DNA of 64,000 nucleotides, taken from the NCBI GenBank assembly GCA_016630905.1, contig WBMQ01000012.1, positions 868,001-932,000 on the forward strand. The letters are read 5' to 3'. Below the pieces are notes generated by a model. It did no database searches, was not told the origin of the DNA, and saw nothing but the letters and a program-made list of their open reading frames with translations. Shown piece by piece: positions 50,477 through 62,972 of this stretch. Numbering within the stretch: position 1 is the stretch's first letter; each line of letters opens with the position of its first letter. The position numbers were made by a program, and so were the translations under genes. The DNA is from Capillidium heterosporum (taxonomy: Eukaryota > Entomophthoromycota > Entomophthoromycetes > Entomophthorales > Capillidiaceae).

Positions 50477-50793
50477 ACTTTTAGTTGGTTGTGGAGGCTG
50501 TATGTAGATTAGCTAAATAGCTTAGTTGTAGCCTAGACGTTGTGCATATATATGAGGTTTAATTGTATTAAAAATATATAAAGATTGTTTAGCGATGATG
50601 TTTAATGATTTTATAGCCAACACTCCCAATTCAGGATAACATATAGGAATAAATGCCATCAGTGCCATCAACCTATATTTGTAAGCTAAGCATATCAGCC
50701 AAAATAGGACTTTTAAAATATTGAACCATGATCAATGTACTATTTAAATTTATATATTTGATACTAAACTAACAAGCACTAGCAACCATAAAA
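50477..50793. other. Convergent spacer COMT/UGT
   Basis: 317 bp AT-rich region holding both 3' ends. No other feature. Confidence 0.5.
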
Positions 50794-52476
50794 CTATTGC
50801 TGCTTATCCTTGATCGCATTACTTACAACCCGTCTAAAGACAAACTTAATAGCTACTACCAATAGCCAACCCAACATACCAACTACAACAAGACCTACTA
50901 CTAAAACAAACAAATATAGATCTAAATTCTGGGCGACTATGGGGTTCATCTTGGTACTTACCGGTATCAGATGTCGAACTTCACAAGGAAGCTCATTAGT
51001 GCTACCTTTAGGATCAGATTTACGACACAATTTAGCTAGGCGAATGTAGTCCAAGATGATATCACGGGCTTTGAACTTGTTCTTGGAGTTCATATTTGCT
51101 ATCTTTTTGAATTTCTCAACGCTGGGATGGATGGTTCCTTCCACATCTAGGATTAAAGTTGAAATGACATTTGCAAACTGCTGGTTGGTAATGGTGTACC
51201 GATCGATGTACTTGGCAATTCCCATATCCTCCAACTTTTTGGCGTTGCGTGGTTGGTCTCCTGTGATAGGGTAGGCGATTATTGGGGTTCCTGAAGCTAT
51301 GGATTCAAAGGCGGATTCCAACCCGGCATGTGATAGGAACAATTTCGTACTGGGGTGGTTCAAGATGGCTATCTGAGGAGCCCAATTTAAGAATTGCATG
51401 TTAGGGATCTGCCCCTTGAAGATACTATCGATATCAATAGTCGAACCGTTGATAGTAAGATGGGTTGGGAAGCTGTCTTGCTTTGTTTTACCTAGACCCC
51501 AGATGACACTGTCGATCAAATTCTGTTCGAAGGCTAGTGCGATGGCACCCATAATATTCTTCAAGTCAAAGTCCGATAACTTGACATTAGATCCAAAAGC
51601 TATGTAAAAGGTTCTTTCGTGCGCATCCAAAAATTGCGATAGTTCAGTGTTTAGGGGTGTAAATGAATCGGAAAGTACGGGGCCAACTAGGTGCAGGTTC
51701 GGTGGTATATAGTTGGCAGCCTCGAAACCTACAAACGAGTTGGCGATGCCTAAGCTGGTGCTAAAGTCGCCAAAGGGAGAGTACATCTGTGGCACACCAT
51801 ACTTGGTTCGCATCTTGTTGATATTGTTGAACAAAGGCATGAAGTAGTAGATGGCACGCATTGGTTCATAAAATTTGTCTTTGAGTCTATCTACAAAACC
51901 TAAGTCTTTAGTTGTAATGGGGCCATACTCAGTCGAAGTTGTTATGAAAGGTGCCTCACTAATACCAAATCCATCTACCGTTTGGAAATTGGAAATTAAC
52001 GGGATACCTTGCTGGTTGGCGACGTCTCTACAAGCTGGAGAGAAGAAGTCACATATCAAAACATCGGGCTTAACTTCCTTTACTACTTTGGTCAGACTTG
52101 GGAAGACGGCATCGTAAGCCAACGGGAAACCTACCCCAAACAGCTGCCCTAAAGCTGGTAAAAAGTCTTTACGAACTGGGCTCGTTGTAGCTTCGATAAA
52201 TTTGGCATGTAAGCCTAGGTCGATGTTGGAGTTACCCAAGTCATAATAGGTAAAGTTGTAGCCTTTGCTAAAATCTTTGTTGTCGTTGGTCGCTGCATAA
52301 CTGACTTCATGACCTGATGCTTGTAATAAGGCGCCTATTTCGAAAGCTGCTTTGACATGGGACCGACCACCAATACCTGAGTTGATCATAATCTTGAAGC
52401 TCTCTTGTTCGGCCGTACATGGTACTAGGTTGGAAAGTACCAACAATGTAAAACTTATAAACTTGAACCCATTCAT
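50794..52476 (-). CDS. UDP-glycosyltransferase (GT1 family, type I membrane)
   Basis: Transfers a sugar from a UDP-sugar to a small lipophilic acceptor; acceptor unknown. Single exon, 560 residues. Signal peptide at 1-22 (FISFTLLVLSNLVPCTAEQ); N-terminal acceptor domain with GIGGRSHVKAAFEIGALLQA; C-terminal donor-binding signature near 350-400 (FLNWAPQIAILNHPSTKLFL then SHAGLESAFESIASGTPIIA and GDQPRNAKKLEDMG), with W, H, G, E and D-Q conserved. A single membrane span at about 515-540 (LYLFVLVVGLVVVGMLGWLL) is followed by a short basic tail ending KDKQQ, a KxKxx ER-retrieval pattern. That is the topology of animal microsomal UGTs: catalytic part in the ER lumen. Confidence 0.93.
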   Translation of the reverse strand: MNGFKFISFTLLVLSNLVPCTAEQESFKIMINSGIGGRSHVKAAFEIGALLQASGHEVSYAATNDNKDFSKGYNFTYYDLGNSNIDLGLHAKFIEATTSPVRKDFLPALGQLFGVGFPLAYDAVFPSLTKVVKEVKPDVLICDFFSPACRDVANQQGIPLISNFQTVDGFGISEAPFITTSTEYGPITTKDLGFVDRLKDKFYEPMRAIYYFMPLFNNINKMRTKYGVPQMYSPFGDFSTSLGIANSFVGFEAANYIPPNLHLVGPVLSDSFTPLNTELSQFLDAHERTFYIAFGSNVKLSDFDLKNIMGAIALAFEQNLIDSVIWGLGKTKQDSFPTHLTINGSTIDIDSIFKGQIPNMQFLNWAPQIAILNHPSTKLFLSHAGLESAFESIASGTPIIAYPITGDQPRNAKKLEDMGIAKYIDRYTITNQQFANVISTLILDVEGTIHPSVEKFKKIANMNSKNKFKARDIILDYIRLAKLCRKSDPKGSTNELPCEVRHLIPVSTKMNPIVAQNLDLYLFVLVVGLVVVGMLGWLLVVAIKFVFRRVVSNAIKDKQQ

Positions 52477-53454
52477 CGTTAACGAGGGTATATTTTTTAA
52501 ACACCTACCTTTATATATTCATATTTTAAACCGATTGTGCCTGGAACCTTTTGTTTAGGTGTAGAAGGGTAAACTTGGGACTCGAGTAGTAGTTGATCCG
52601 ATTTTGACTCCATTATAGACTTAGTTTGGAAACCCGATCGAGATAAAATCGGAGTTAGAATTACCATTCCACAAATATGCCAGATATTGAAACATAATTG
52701 GGTGCAATAAAGCCCAGATGGCTGTATTAGATTTGCTTTGTTTCAATCAAGGGTGCTATATCTGTAATAAAACATTCAAACGTGTAATATAGCTTTATGG
52801 AGTCCCTTAGTAGCTAGCCATCATTAGTTAACAGAAGGATGTGTAAATGGTAGGTTTCAATGCAGTATATTTTCTTACAGCATATTTAACATTTTGGTAT
52901 GAGACAGACTATCTGCCAAGTGGTATATTTTTGTGGATCTAAATGGGCTACACAGTATATACTATACTTACATTCCATTTAAAATATCTATCTACATTGA
53001 ATCATTATTTTGCAATCCAATATGTAACGAAATCACTTTGAATCAAAATAACTGCTTGGCTAAATAAATGCATACCTGAATTAAACTTTATTCACAATAG
53101 TGGGATACAGCCACCTTTAAACAAGACCATTGATATCTGTTATATGTAAAAGGAGTACATTCTACTGTTAGAATAAATTGAATTGCAAAAGTATGGAGAT
53201 GACTATTGAAAGTACAAAGTAACCATGTACCATTTTATAAAAAGATATAGTTCTAACTATAGCAACTCTACTTAATATATGCAAACTAAAAAGTAACTCG
53301 AATCCTAAAACATTCGTATGTATACTTACAAACAAAATGGCCTAAATCGTATAATACCAAGCTACCATTAAAAACTATAACCATCAACTTCACGTCCGCA
53401 TCTGCCTTCTCGGTAAGATTTTAATAAGAATGATGGAATAGCTACAATGGAAAA
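52477..53454. other. Intergenic, no gene seen
   Basis: Spacer between UGT and the Rab GTPase gene, both minus strand. Only the UGT TATA-like box is recognisable. Confidence 0.5.
52510..52517 (-). promoter_or_regulatory. TATA-like box of UGT
   Basis: TATATAAA on the minus strand, about 35-40 bp upstream of the ATG at 52476. Confidence 0.45.
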
Positions 53455-54340
<886 letters not shown>

Positions 54341-55837
54341 GTTGGTTAGTTATTTATGAAAAGGTGTAAAAGATATGTAAGTTTGGATTCCCAACGATTT
54401 TTAGGTTTGAATAGTAAAAAGTAAAGATGGGTAAACTTTACAATTTATCTAAATATCTACTTATAAATTTGCATTAAGGAGAATTTAGATCCAACGACAT
54501 GGAGTTTGGCCGTTACATATCTCCAACTGCAAAGTGTCAAATAGCAACCTTAAACCTGAAGAAATAGCTGTTTGTAATTGGCTGAAGCTTCTTCGGTTTT
54601 AAATGCCTGAGCAAGTCCAACAAACCCAACAACAAAAAAGTAGACTTGGGAAGTTTGGTTCGATTTAGTGTCGAAGAAACTGAACAGGAACTAATCAGGC
54701 AATGGCATTCCAGTTTTGTTGGTTGGCAATAAATAGCTCAATCTATTAAAGACAGGTAATTTAGTGTAAAAGACAACAAAATAAATGATAGTTTTGAATT
54801 ACATTTGCGATTTAAGTTGTTTTGTCATCTATTGCGATGTCCAATTTATAAGTTTGAATTGCTGATGTTCTGATATTCCTTCATATAGCTTGAAAAATTA
54901 ATCCAGTACGATAAGTTCCAAGTATTAAATACACCTCACAATCCTAGCTAAAATCTGGTCTTGGAAAATAAGGTTTTTGGAACAGCTTTTGTTTCTATTA
55001 GTACTGATAAGCTCAAGGCTATCAGGTAAATGGATGTATGAAGAACTTATAGTAGAGTAGGCAGTGTACTTACTTAATGATATCGTATAACCAAATGCGT
55101 TTGATGAAATTATAAGAGTAAAATCGATGCAAACGATGTGTAAATCTATTCTAGAAAACATCAGCACAAACTTCATAGGATCATTTGGTAAACTTATTCA
55201 TTTAGACACTTTTAACATTTGCTTCAGTACAATAATATTTTAAACTTTTGCACTCATTAGCTATTTTAGTGCAAAGTATATATCACTAATAATAGGGAAG
55301 TTTTACTTGAAAGAGATATTAGTAAAAGTTGTAAAGTATAGTTTACATACTTTAAACTGCATATTATCCAAGCTTATGGCTTTACTTATATATTTAAAAC
55401 TTTCAATTCATTGAATATCCTGAGTAATTATAGCTTATTGTAAGGATATAAATATATTAATAGGGCTAATATAGTAAATTGGATTTATATATACACTATA
55501 TATTAAACAATAAATTGATATGTATTCTTACTAGTAAACCGATGCCCTTGCAATATACAATCATAGGCATTGTGTTTTTGTTTCGAAATATTACAATATC
55601 TTTTAATAAAGTGGATTATTAGGAAGCATGCCCTATTTCGAAACAGAACACCTACCAACCAAATCAAGGGATACTAAATCAAAGTTCACCAATCAAATTT
55701 ACTACTAGTAACCAGATCGATAAAAAGAACCAACCATAATCCAGTCACAATATAAGGGAAAACTCCGGACGAAGCCGATGACATAAAAGGGATTTAGGGA
55801 TTTACAAACCTTTGTCTACAAGTTTAAAGGTGAGCAG
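54341..55837. other. Intergenic, no gene seen
   Basis: 1.5 kb divergent region between Rab11 and MOB1. Contains an unsupported 83-residue minus ORF (54925-55176). Upstream non-coding exons of MOB1 could lie at its right end. Confidence 0.4.
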
Positions 55838-56714
55838 ATGGTTCAAAGTAGCAAAATTATGTTGGAGGATTATGGTACCACCCGGTCGGTTCACCACTCC
55901 GGCGCCTCGACGTAAAGTATTTATTGGATATGCAATTTCAACTAACCGAATATCAACTTGGATATACTTAGACCGACCAACATGTTCAGCAAGCAATACC
56001 AACTCAAAGCTTATGCCGAAGCTACCTTAGGACCCATGTACTTGAAGTCAATGGTTCAACTACCTAAAGGTGAAGATTTGAACGAGTGGTTAGCTACCAA
56101 CAGTAATTTTATTTTTTATATTTTATTAAGAACATCTAGTTGTCGATTTTTTCAACCAGTCCAATTTACTTTACGGAACCTTGTCTGAATTTTGTAACGA
56201 ACGTATCTGTTCCAAGATGTCGGCCGGACCTGAGTAAGTTTAGCACTTTTATCTGCGATACCAACTTTTATTTATAGGTATAGTTACATTTGGCAGGACG
56301 AAGGCCAAGAAGAACCGCAACACTTACCAGCCAACCAGTATATTGACAAACTTATGGGGTGGATCCAAAAACAAGTTGATAACGAACGCATCTTCCCTAC
56401 TAAAACAGGTATCATTTTAGCATGTTAATTTTTCTAACAAGGTAGGTATTCCTTTCAATAAGAACTTCCCCAACTTGATAAAGATGATGGCCAAAAGGTT
56501 ATTTAGAGTCTACGCCCACATATATTACCACCACTTTGACCATATGATGTTGATTAATCAGGATCTGCACCTTAACACCTCCTTCAAGCATTTCACCTAC
56601 TTTGTTCAAGAATTCAAGTTACTTACGGACTTTGACATGCTGCCGTTGGCTGATTTGGTGGCTACTTTTAACATGGAGTCATTGGAGACCGGTGTTGACC
56701 AGCTCAACGTCTGA
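55838..56714 (+). CDS. MOB1: MOB1 kinase activator
   Basis: Adaptor that binds and activates NDR/LATS-type kinases in mitotic exit and septation. Exons 55838-55911, 55972-56102, 56140-56233, 56278-56408 and 56446-56714 join in phase to 232 residues. Seen: [58 protein letters not shown], then [13 protein letters not shown], a P-F-N-K-N-F block, [18 protein letters not shown] and [16 protein letters not shown]; the Cys pair and His pair form the Zn site. The N-terminus is uncertain: the first exon ([13 protein letters not shown]) is in phase but not conserved, and translation could start at the ATG at 55982 ([14 protein letters not shown]). It converges on Dicer with about 100 bp between stops. 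Confidence 0.93.
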
Positions 56715-56817
56715 CTTGGAGTATCTATTGCTCACCTTCAAATTATTAAAGCTAATTCAGTTTTTTCAAATTTATAAAACAGTTCACAGCGTACAACCAC
56801 TTTTATTAGGTAAACTA

Positions 56818-59800
56818 TCAGTCCTCATCACTGTCAACTTCAATAGTACGTTTGGTAGGACAGTTGCAGAGCCGGTCCAAAAGACCGGGGTCAGCCTGGA
56901 ACTTATCCAATGCCTCCTGAGTGGCGTACTTGCTGGATTGTTTCACAACCCTACCGAACTTATCACTTACGACGGTACCGTGGATGGTGATGACGCAGCG
57001 GGACCGTCTATTTGCCTCGATATCCTTCTCTTCATCGGTAGTAATCGATTCGATGATACCACTACATCCCATACGATTAATGTAGCGTCGCAACTGTTCC
57101 TTGGGGTGAACGATCACCTTACCAGGTGTCAAATGAAAATCATAGACCGGTTGGATGACCTTTTCAAATACCTTATGGACAGTAGCTACGTCAAACCCAC
57201 AGTCGACAAAGATAGCACCAATAGTAGCCTCCAGTACGTCAGCGACAACCTTGGGAGCTTTCAAGTCGTACCAGTACTCCTTCTGCTCCTGAGTCAACCC
57301 ATCCTCCCGCATCCTGCCGATGACTTGGACGTACTCCTGTATGGCGTGCATGAGTTTCCCTGAGAAGTGAATGATGTACTTGTAGAGGCCCAGCTTCTCC
57401 ATGATGGCTGCCAAGGCGTTGTTGCTGACGCAGGCACCTTTGACTTCGGTTAGTACCCCTGGTGACTGGTCAGGGTATCTTTCAAAGAGGTAGTTGACGA
57501 TGAAATAGTCTAAAATGGCATCCCCCAAAAATTCAAGCCGCTGGTAGCAAGGGGTAGTGGCCTTGGTTTGTGAGGCGTGGGTGAAAGCCTCCACCAACCA
57601 AATGGGATCCTTGAATTTGTAACCAAGAATTGCCTCTATGGTCTTGTAGTCTAGGATCTTTTTGACCACGTTGGCGTCAGCTTGTAGAGGGGTTGGCTTC
57701 AAATCCTTGATGCTTTGCCAGTCGCTGAATCCATCCAAAGGAATTCCCAGCGCCAGAGCACACTGTAGACCTCCTGACTCACCACCTGATAAGATAGCTG
57801 CCCCCAACATAGCCTCAGTAATATCAGCTAAAGCCTTGTCGGCCATGGCGTAGTTTTGCAGCTCGCAGACGTTGACGCTATCTTTAATCCGGAACCCAGT
57901 GGGCCGGTATTTTGTTTTACTGAAGGCGCGGTGGGTGACATATCTCGGCAATCCAAGGTCTCGGCTGCGGCGGAAAAGGAACTTGTTCTCAATTATTCTA
58001 AGGCGTCGGCAGTGCATCTGACCCTCGTGCTTCAGCGGGAAGTTGATATAAATGCTCGTTGTTGCGATGAACTTCAAAAAGGCGTCGCCCAGCAGTTCCA
58101 GCCGCTCGTAGTCTATGCTGACATTTGCCGCCGCCAGAGTGAAAGCTTCCAGCATGAGCTCATCCTGAATGAAGGGTAGTTGGAGATAATCTTTAACTTC
58201 TTTGACAAGGAGCAAGGCATCGGTCCTCAAAAGTAGCGAAGGTATCAGCATTGAGGTCCGCAGTACGTTTCCAGGCATGTGAAATACCTTGCAGCATTGC
58301 GGAATGAGGAAGAGGGCGTTTTTACCCAACTTTTTGGGCTGCTTTGTTAGCTTCTGAAGAAAATGTAACGTAGTGTGAACCCGCTCAACTTCGTAGATCG
58401 GCTGGTCATCCCTGAGGTCGATGTTGAAGTGGTGCTTGTAGTAGCTTTTGAAGGTCACATTGGGTACTTCACCCTCTTCTTCGATGGCACTGGGAATTAT
58501 TGAGTTGGGGGTGAGGTCGTAACGAATGGCTTTGATATAGTAGCGATGGGAGGCGCCAGCCTGATCGATGACAATACTATCCAACTTTACTTCGCTCAAG
58601 TTAAGGGGTTTATTCACAGCTATAGTCATCAAAAGGTCCCAGTCGATGGAGGTCTTGTCGATATCGAATAGCTGGCAGCCCTCTTTCAACGGGACGAGGG
58701 AATAGGGGGGATGCTCATTTTCATGTTGGAATTCCTTGCCAAAGTTGGTCGCCAAGCAGCTGAGTGTGAAGCTGGCTAGCATGTGTAGCTCTACCTCAGT
58801 CAGCCTACCGATGGATATGTTCTGAGAGTAGATTCGTATCCGGGCTTCCTGCCCCTTAAAATAGAGGCTCTGGGCGTTCAGGTTGGGCAACTTGTGCTTT
58901 GAGATGAAGGCGTAAGGTCTGAATTTATTACCTGCGAAGAGTAAGTTGATGTTGGAAGTGTCGATATGGTTGATGTAATAGGTATCGGCCTTTTCAGAAT
59001 ACCATAGATCGGGCAATTTAGAGGTATAGTTACGTAAAGCACGCCAGGTTCCTTCGATATCTTTATTGTGCTCGCTGTCTTTCAGTGGTTCGTAGTCGAG
59101 TTCATCGACAATGCTGTCGTCGACTGGTAACAGATTATCGTCGAGCGCACCGGCTTTGTACAGGGCTATACATGTCTTGTATGCCACTGACTGGCGAGCT
59201 AGCATCTTAGATGGAGCGAGTTGACCCTGCAAAGGCTGAATAGGGCAGTTTGGTGGCAAAATTAAAGACGCTTTGAACATACCGTTTATAGATACAATCT
59301 CAAATTCAGGACTCAGCTCGCAAAATTTGTCACGGGGTAGCTGTGAGCAGTAGTGGAAAATCTTACCTATTGCCGATTCTAAAGTGACTTTAGCTTTGGT
59401 CCCTGGAATCTCAAAGCTGTTTTCCAAATCGTACCTCCCAGCCGTGATGCCTTCGAATTCAGCCTCCAAAGCTGGTTTGTAGATTCGATCCTCGGGGAGG
59501 CTTCGACTCCACTCGATCATGTTCTGTTCCGTCTGTTTAAGTAATTCCAACTTGCATAACTCGTCTGAATTTCCCCTTTCGACAAAGAGCACAAAGTTGG
59601 ATTTCTTGCGACGGGCTCGCCCTCGGGATTGAATGTAGGATATAAGGCTGCTCGGAAGGTCAAAGCGTATAACTAGGTTGCAAGGTTGGATGTCTAGACC
59701 TTCTTCGCCGACGCTGGTCGATATGAGCAGGTCCAGCTCACCAGCCCGGAACGAACTGATAACTCGGTTCTGTTTCGTATGAGACATATTGCTGCTCGTC

Positions 59801-61412
59801 ATCTTCAAAGTTCGCCCGTGCCCCAATATACAGGCCGTTCGGATGTGTCTGAGGGATTTTACGCGCTGCAGAGCCAGTTCGATTGTGATTGCGGTGCTCC
59901 TACGATCTACAAAAATAATCCCTCGAATCCTTTTGGATGGACTAGCTGGCAAAGCTTTGAACAGTGCAATGAGCTTTGGTGCCACCCACTGGTTGTTGAG
60001 GTACAGTGGATCCTCGGAGAGTATATCTAAACTCTCAGAAAGTGCTTCTTTGTATTGATCGTAGATCTGCTTTGCACGATCAATATATTTGTTTTCGAGT
60101 TCATCTGAGTCACTTTCGCTTCGTTCCAATGATGCTACCAGCTCGGTTTTCTCCCCCGAAAATAGGCCATCGAGTACCGATCGGACTAGTAGTAAAGAGC
60201 ACCAAGGTCCCAGGGTCCGCAAGACTTCGTTGGACGAGTCGATTAACCTGGTGATAAACGCACTTTTATTGCACTGCTCTTGTAAAAAGACAATTAGATG
60301 ATGAGGCTGGTACCCGCCAGGTGCGCGCTCGTACTCATAGTTAATTTCTTTGGGACGACTGATGTAGCTATGGATGTCGTCGTAATTGCCAACGGTGAAG
60401 ATTTTGGAGTCCAAGGCGCTCTCCAATTCGCTATATACTAATGATTAGAACAGTTGACTATCTTAAAATAGAAGGTCAATTGTCCAAGCATGCCTGGCCC
60501 AAACTAAAATACTTACGAGGCGGACAGAAGCATATTGGAGCCTTCTCTTATTGGAGACGCCGTCATGGAGAATAACCTGGGCTTAGGCTTGGAAGGAGCT
60601 ATATCTTTCAAAGGGTGGTAGAAATCGCGCATAATCTGATTGTACGGGTGATTCTTGGTAGTGTGGTGGCACTCGTCGAATATGAGGAGTAGGACCTAGT
60701 TTTTCAAAAAGCAAAATTACATTAAACTGCTTGCAATTACTACCAAAAACGTCTACTTGAATTAAACTTACCTGGTCCATATTCATAATACCATGGTGCA
60801 ATAAGTTGAGGAAGATCTGAGCCGTCATCACTATTACGTCAAAGTTTTCAACCACCTCAGGAATCTTTTTACGATCCAATAATGACCTCCCCTTGCTAAT
60901 AAGTGGTTTGACTTTAAATGGTATATTGGCGGCAATAGCTGTTGCCTGCTGGGTAACCAATGGCACGATGTTGGCTAAAAATATAACGACTCGGCGTATA
61001 GGCTAAATAAAAATAGACATTTGTAATCAGTAAATTTAGAAAATATAAAGCTGCATATTAAAATGTAAATACCAACCTTGTCGACAGCTATATCGAAAGC
61101 AGCACGCTCAATAGTCAACATCTCTTTCATAAGTAAAATAGCTATCATTGTCTTGCCAGCCCCAGTCTCCAAAACGGCAACTATATTCTGTTCTTTGGCC
61201 CGCTTGAAAAGCTCGGTTTGGTAGGAACGTGCTGAGAGTGCTACTTCATGATGTGCCAAGTTGGATACTTTAGCTGATGGTGTAATTCTTTTGGTCTGCT
61301 GAATGTACTTATTGTCGCTGCGGTGGTGGTGCGGTTTGCTAAGTGCCAAATAAGGAGCTATTTCACTAGGTTCATGGGCATTTGTTTGCGTTGTTAGGTT
61401 GGGCGTTTTCAT
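56818..61412 (-). CDS. DCL: Dicer ribonuclease
   Basis: Cuts dsRNA into small RNAs for RNA silencing. Exons 61412-61077, 61002-60772, 60695-60517 and 60430-56818 (introns 74, 76, 86 nt) give 1452 residues. Order: DExD helicase with Walker [11 protein letters not shown] (about 84-88) and DECH box (196-199); helicase C-terminal part with [20 protein letters not shown] and [10 protein letters not shown] (about 400-550); dimerisation domain (about 595-685, [20 protein letters not shown]); PAZ-like region (about 840-990); RNase IIIa with [13 protein letters not shown] (about 1024) and [10 protein letters not shown]; RNase IIIb with [13 protein letters not shown] (about 1213) and [13 protein letters not shown]-terminal dsRBD (about 1355-1430) with [11 protein letters not shown]. 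Acidic catalytic residues of both RNase III domains are present. The first intron uses GTTGGT as donor. Start ATG 61412 is the only in-frame ATG after an upstream stop. Confidence 0.96.
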
Positions 61413-61785
61413 CAAGTTGAGTTTAGAGTTGGGATTTTTGAAATGATTCTTTGTCACTTCCTTTTGATTGCCTTGATGTAATTGATTAAACTTGCCAATT
61501 AGATGGCTGATTTAGGTATATTTGAGATTTCTAGCGAATAAAGTTTTTGTGAAATGGTAATTCCGTTTTGTTCAGATTTGCTTGTATTTTTTAGAAATTT
61601 ATTGGATAAAATATGGAGCAAATATGAACGGAAATAGTGCTATGATAATCTGCTGTAGAGTTTTCAGTTTGCTGAATTTTATAGAAATTCTATAGCTTAC
61701 AAGAAATTGATATATATTGGCTATATTCGATTGAATTGTATATTAGAAAATGAGATAACATATATATATTTATTCCACAACCTTT
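61413..61785. other. Spacer upstream of Dicer
   Basis: 373 bp AT-rich region between the Dicer start and the stop of the secreted protein gene. Nothing recognised. Confidence 0.5.
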
Positions 61786-62223
61786 TCAAAGTTCATCTTT
61801 ATCCCAATCCTCAAAATCGAAAGAAATACGTTCACAGGCAATCTCCTTTTTAACTTCAGCTTTGGACCAACTTTCACTTTGGATAACGTCAAACTGTTGT
61901 TCGTTGTCGATCAACAAAGTGTACCCATTAGGACCGCATTCCAACATATCGAGTGCATATTTGGTATTTGAACCCCATTTACTAGCTGACATGGAAAAAT
62001 GCAACCCTTTTATAATACCTGTTTTAGAGCACAAGCTGCACGTCGAATTAGTCTTGAGAAACGTGCCAGGATCTGTATCTGAAGGCTTGTTATTCTTAAA
62101 GTAGCATTCATCTTTAAATATACATAGGGAGGCAACTGTCTCAACTTTGGCTTGAGTTATGGATTGACATATAAGTACAGTTGCTGATAGAGTAGCTGCT
62201 AACTTTGAAATTGAGGTAAACAT
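61786..62223 (-). CDS. Small secreted Cys-containing protein
   Basis: Single exon, 145 residues. Hydrophobic signal peptide at 1-24 (LAATLSATVLICQSITQAKV). The mature part has LCIFKDECYFKNNKPS, a CSLC pair, LECGPNGYTLLI and a final IACERISFDFEDW acidic end. Six mature cysteines suggest a disulfide-bonded extracellular protein. I do not recognise the family. A truncated relative with the same C-x-FK-x2-C-x-(F/Y)-K motif lies divergently at 62841. A role at the host or environment interface is inference only. Confidence 0.75.
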   Translation of the reverse strand: MFTSISKLAATLSATVLICQSITQAKVETVASLCIFKDECYFKNNKPSDTDPGTFLKTNSTCSLCSKTGIIKGLHFSMSASKWGSNTKYALDMLECGPNGYTLLIDNEQQFDVIQSESWSKAEVKKEIACERISFDFEDWDKDEL

Positions 62224-62840
62224 GTTGGTTAAGAGAGAAGTAAGAATGAAAAGAGTATAAAGCTATAGAAGGTGTTCAAAATTTTCTTTAGTAACCTAAT
62301 ATACTTTATTATCCTAAATCAGGGTTGTACTTTATATTCATTCTAAATCTTATAGCCACATAATACAGGTTTTTCAAGTAAACTGGACGTTTATAGCAGA
62401 ATTTTCAAATTGAAAGCAACTTTGCCCAATCACGTTTCTATAATTGATAGAATTGCATGGAAGTACTATTATATATGGCAAATAAGCGAAAGTAAGGATT
62501 GAATGCCAAGCTTTTCTAGCTTGATTATGATAAGCCACTATTTTTCCAACATATATGTAATTTAGGTTGGGCAAAAAGGTAGATGGAAAATGCTTTTCCG
62601 ATAAGGATTCAAAACTTGGAGCCTATATCCCACCTTTAATGTGTCGAGCGGAATTTTCTTAACCGATAAACATATATATATCAAACCACCTATCCTTTTA
62701 CATTTAACTTTGAAAAGGCATCGTAGTTTAACATAGCTATAAGTGTAATATCCTTCTAAGTATCTTATAAGTGGTATATAAATCACTCAATCAATCCACC
62801 ATCAAATACTTAACAAACCTTCAACTTAAATCTTAAAGTA
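62224..62840. other. Divergent intergenic region
   Basis: Between two divergent secreted-protein genes. A TATATAAAT at 62775-62783 precedes the ATG at 62841. Short minus ORFs here (62374, 62562) are unsupported. Confidence 0.45.
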
Positions 62841-62972
62841 ATGCTGTCTTTACTAAAAGTACTACTAGTCCCACTTCTCACTTTACTTTTCTTAGTGGAA
62901 GTCAAGTCAAAGAAAGTAAGTACGACCTGCCTCTTCAAATATACCTGTCACTACAAAGGAAATGTACCCTAA
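62841..62972 (+). pseudogene. Truncated paralogue of the secreted protein at 61786
   Basis: Open frame of 43 residues: a signal peptide (MLSLLKVLLVPLLTLLFLVE) followed by VKSKKVSTTCLFKYTCHYKG and a stop after NVP. The C-LFK-x2-C-x-YK motif matches CIFKDECYFK just after the signal peptide of the 145-residue protein at 61786-62223, and nothing recognisable of the rest follows. A GT donor-like sequence (GTAAGT at 62916) raises the possibility of an intron, but no downstream exon was found. Either a truncated relic or a mini secreted peptide. Confidence 0.5.

Noticed and set aside
54925-55176. 83-codon minus ORF with a hydrophobic N-terminus
   Set aside because: Could mimic a secreted protein, but no cysteine pattern, family or downstream exon supports it.
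59779-60301. Plus-strand ORFs opposite the Dicer helicase region
   Set aside because: Alternative frames of the Dicer exon.
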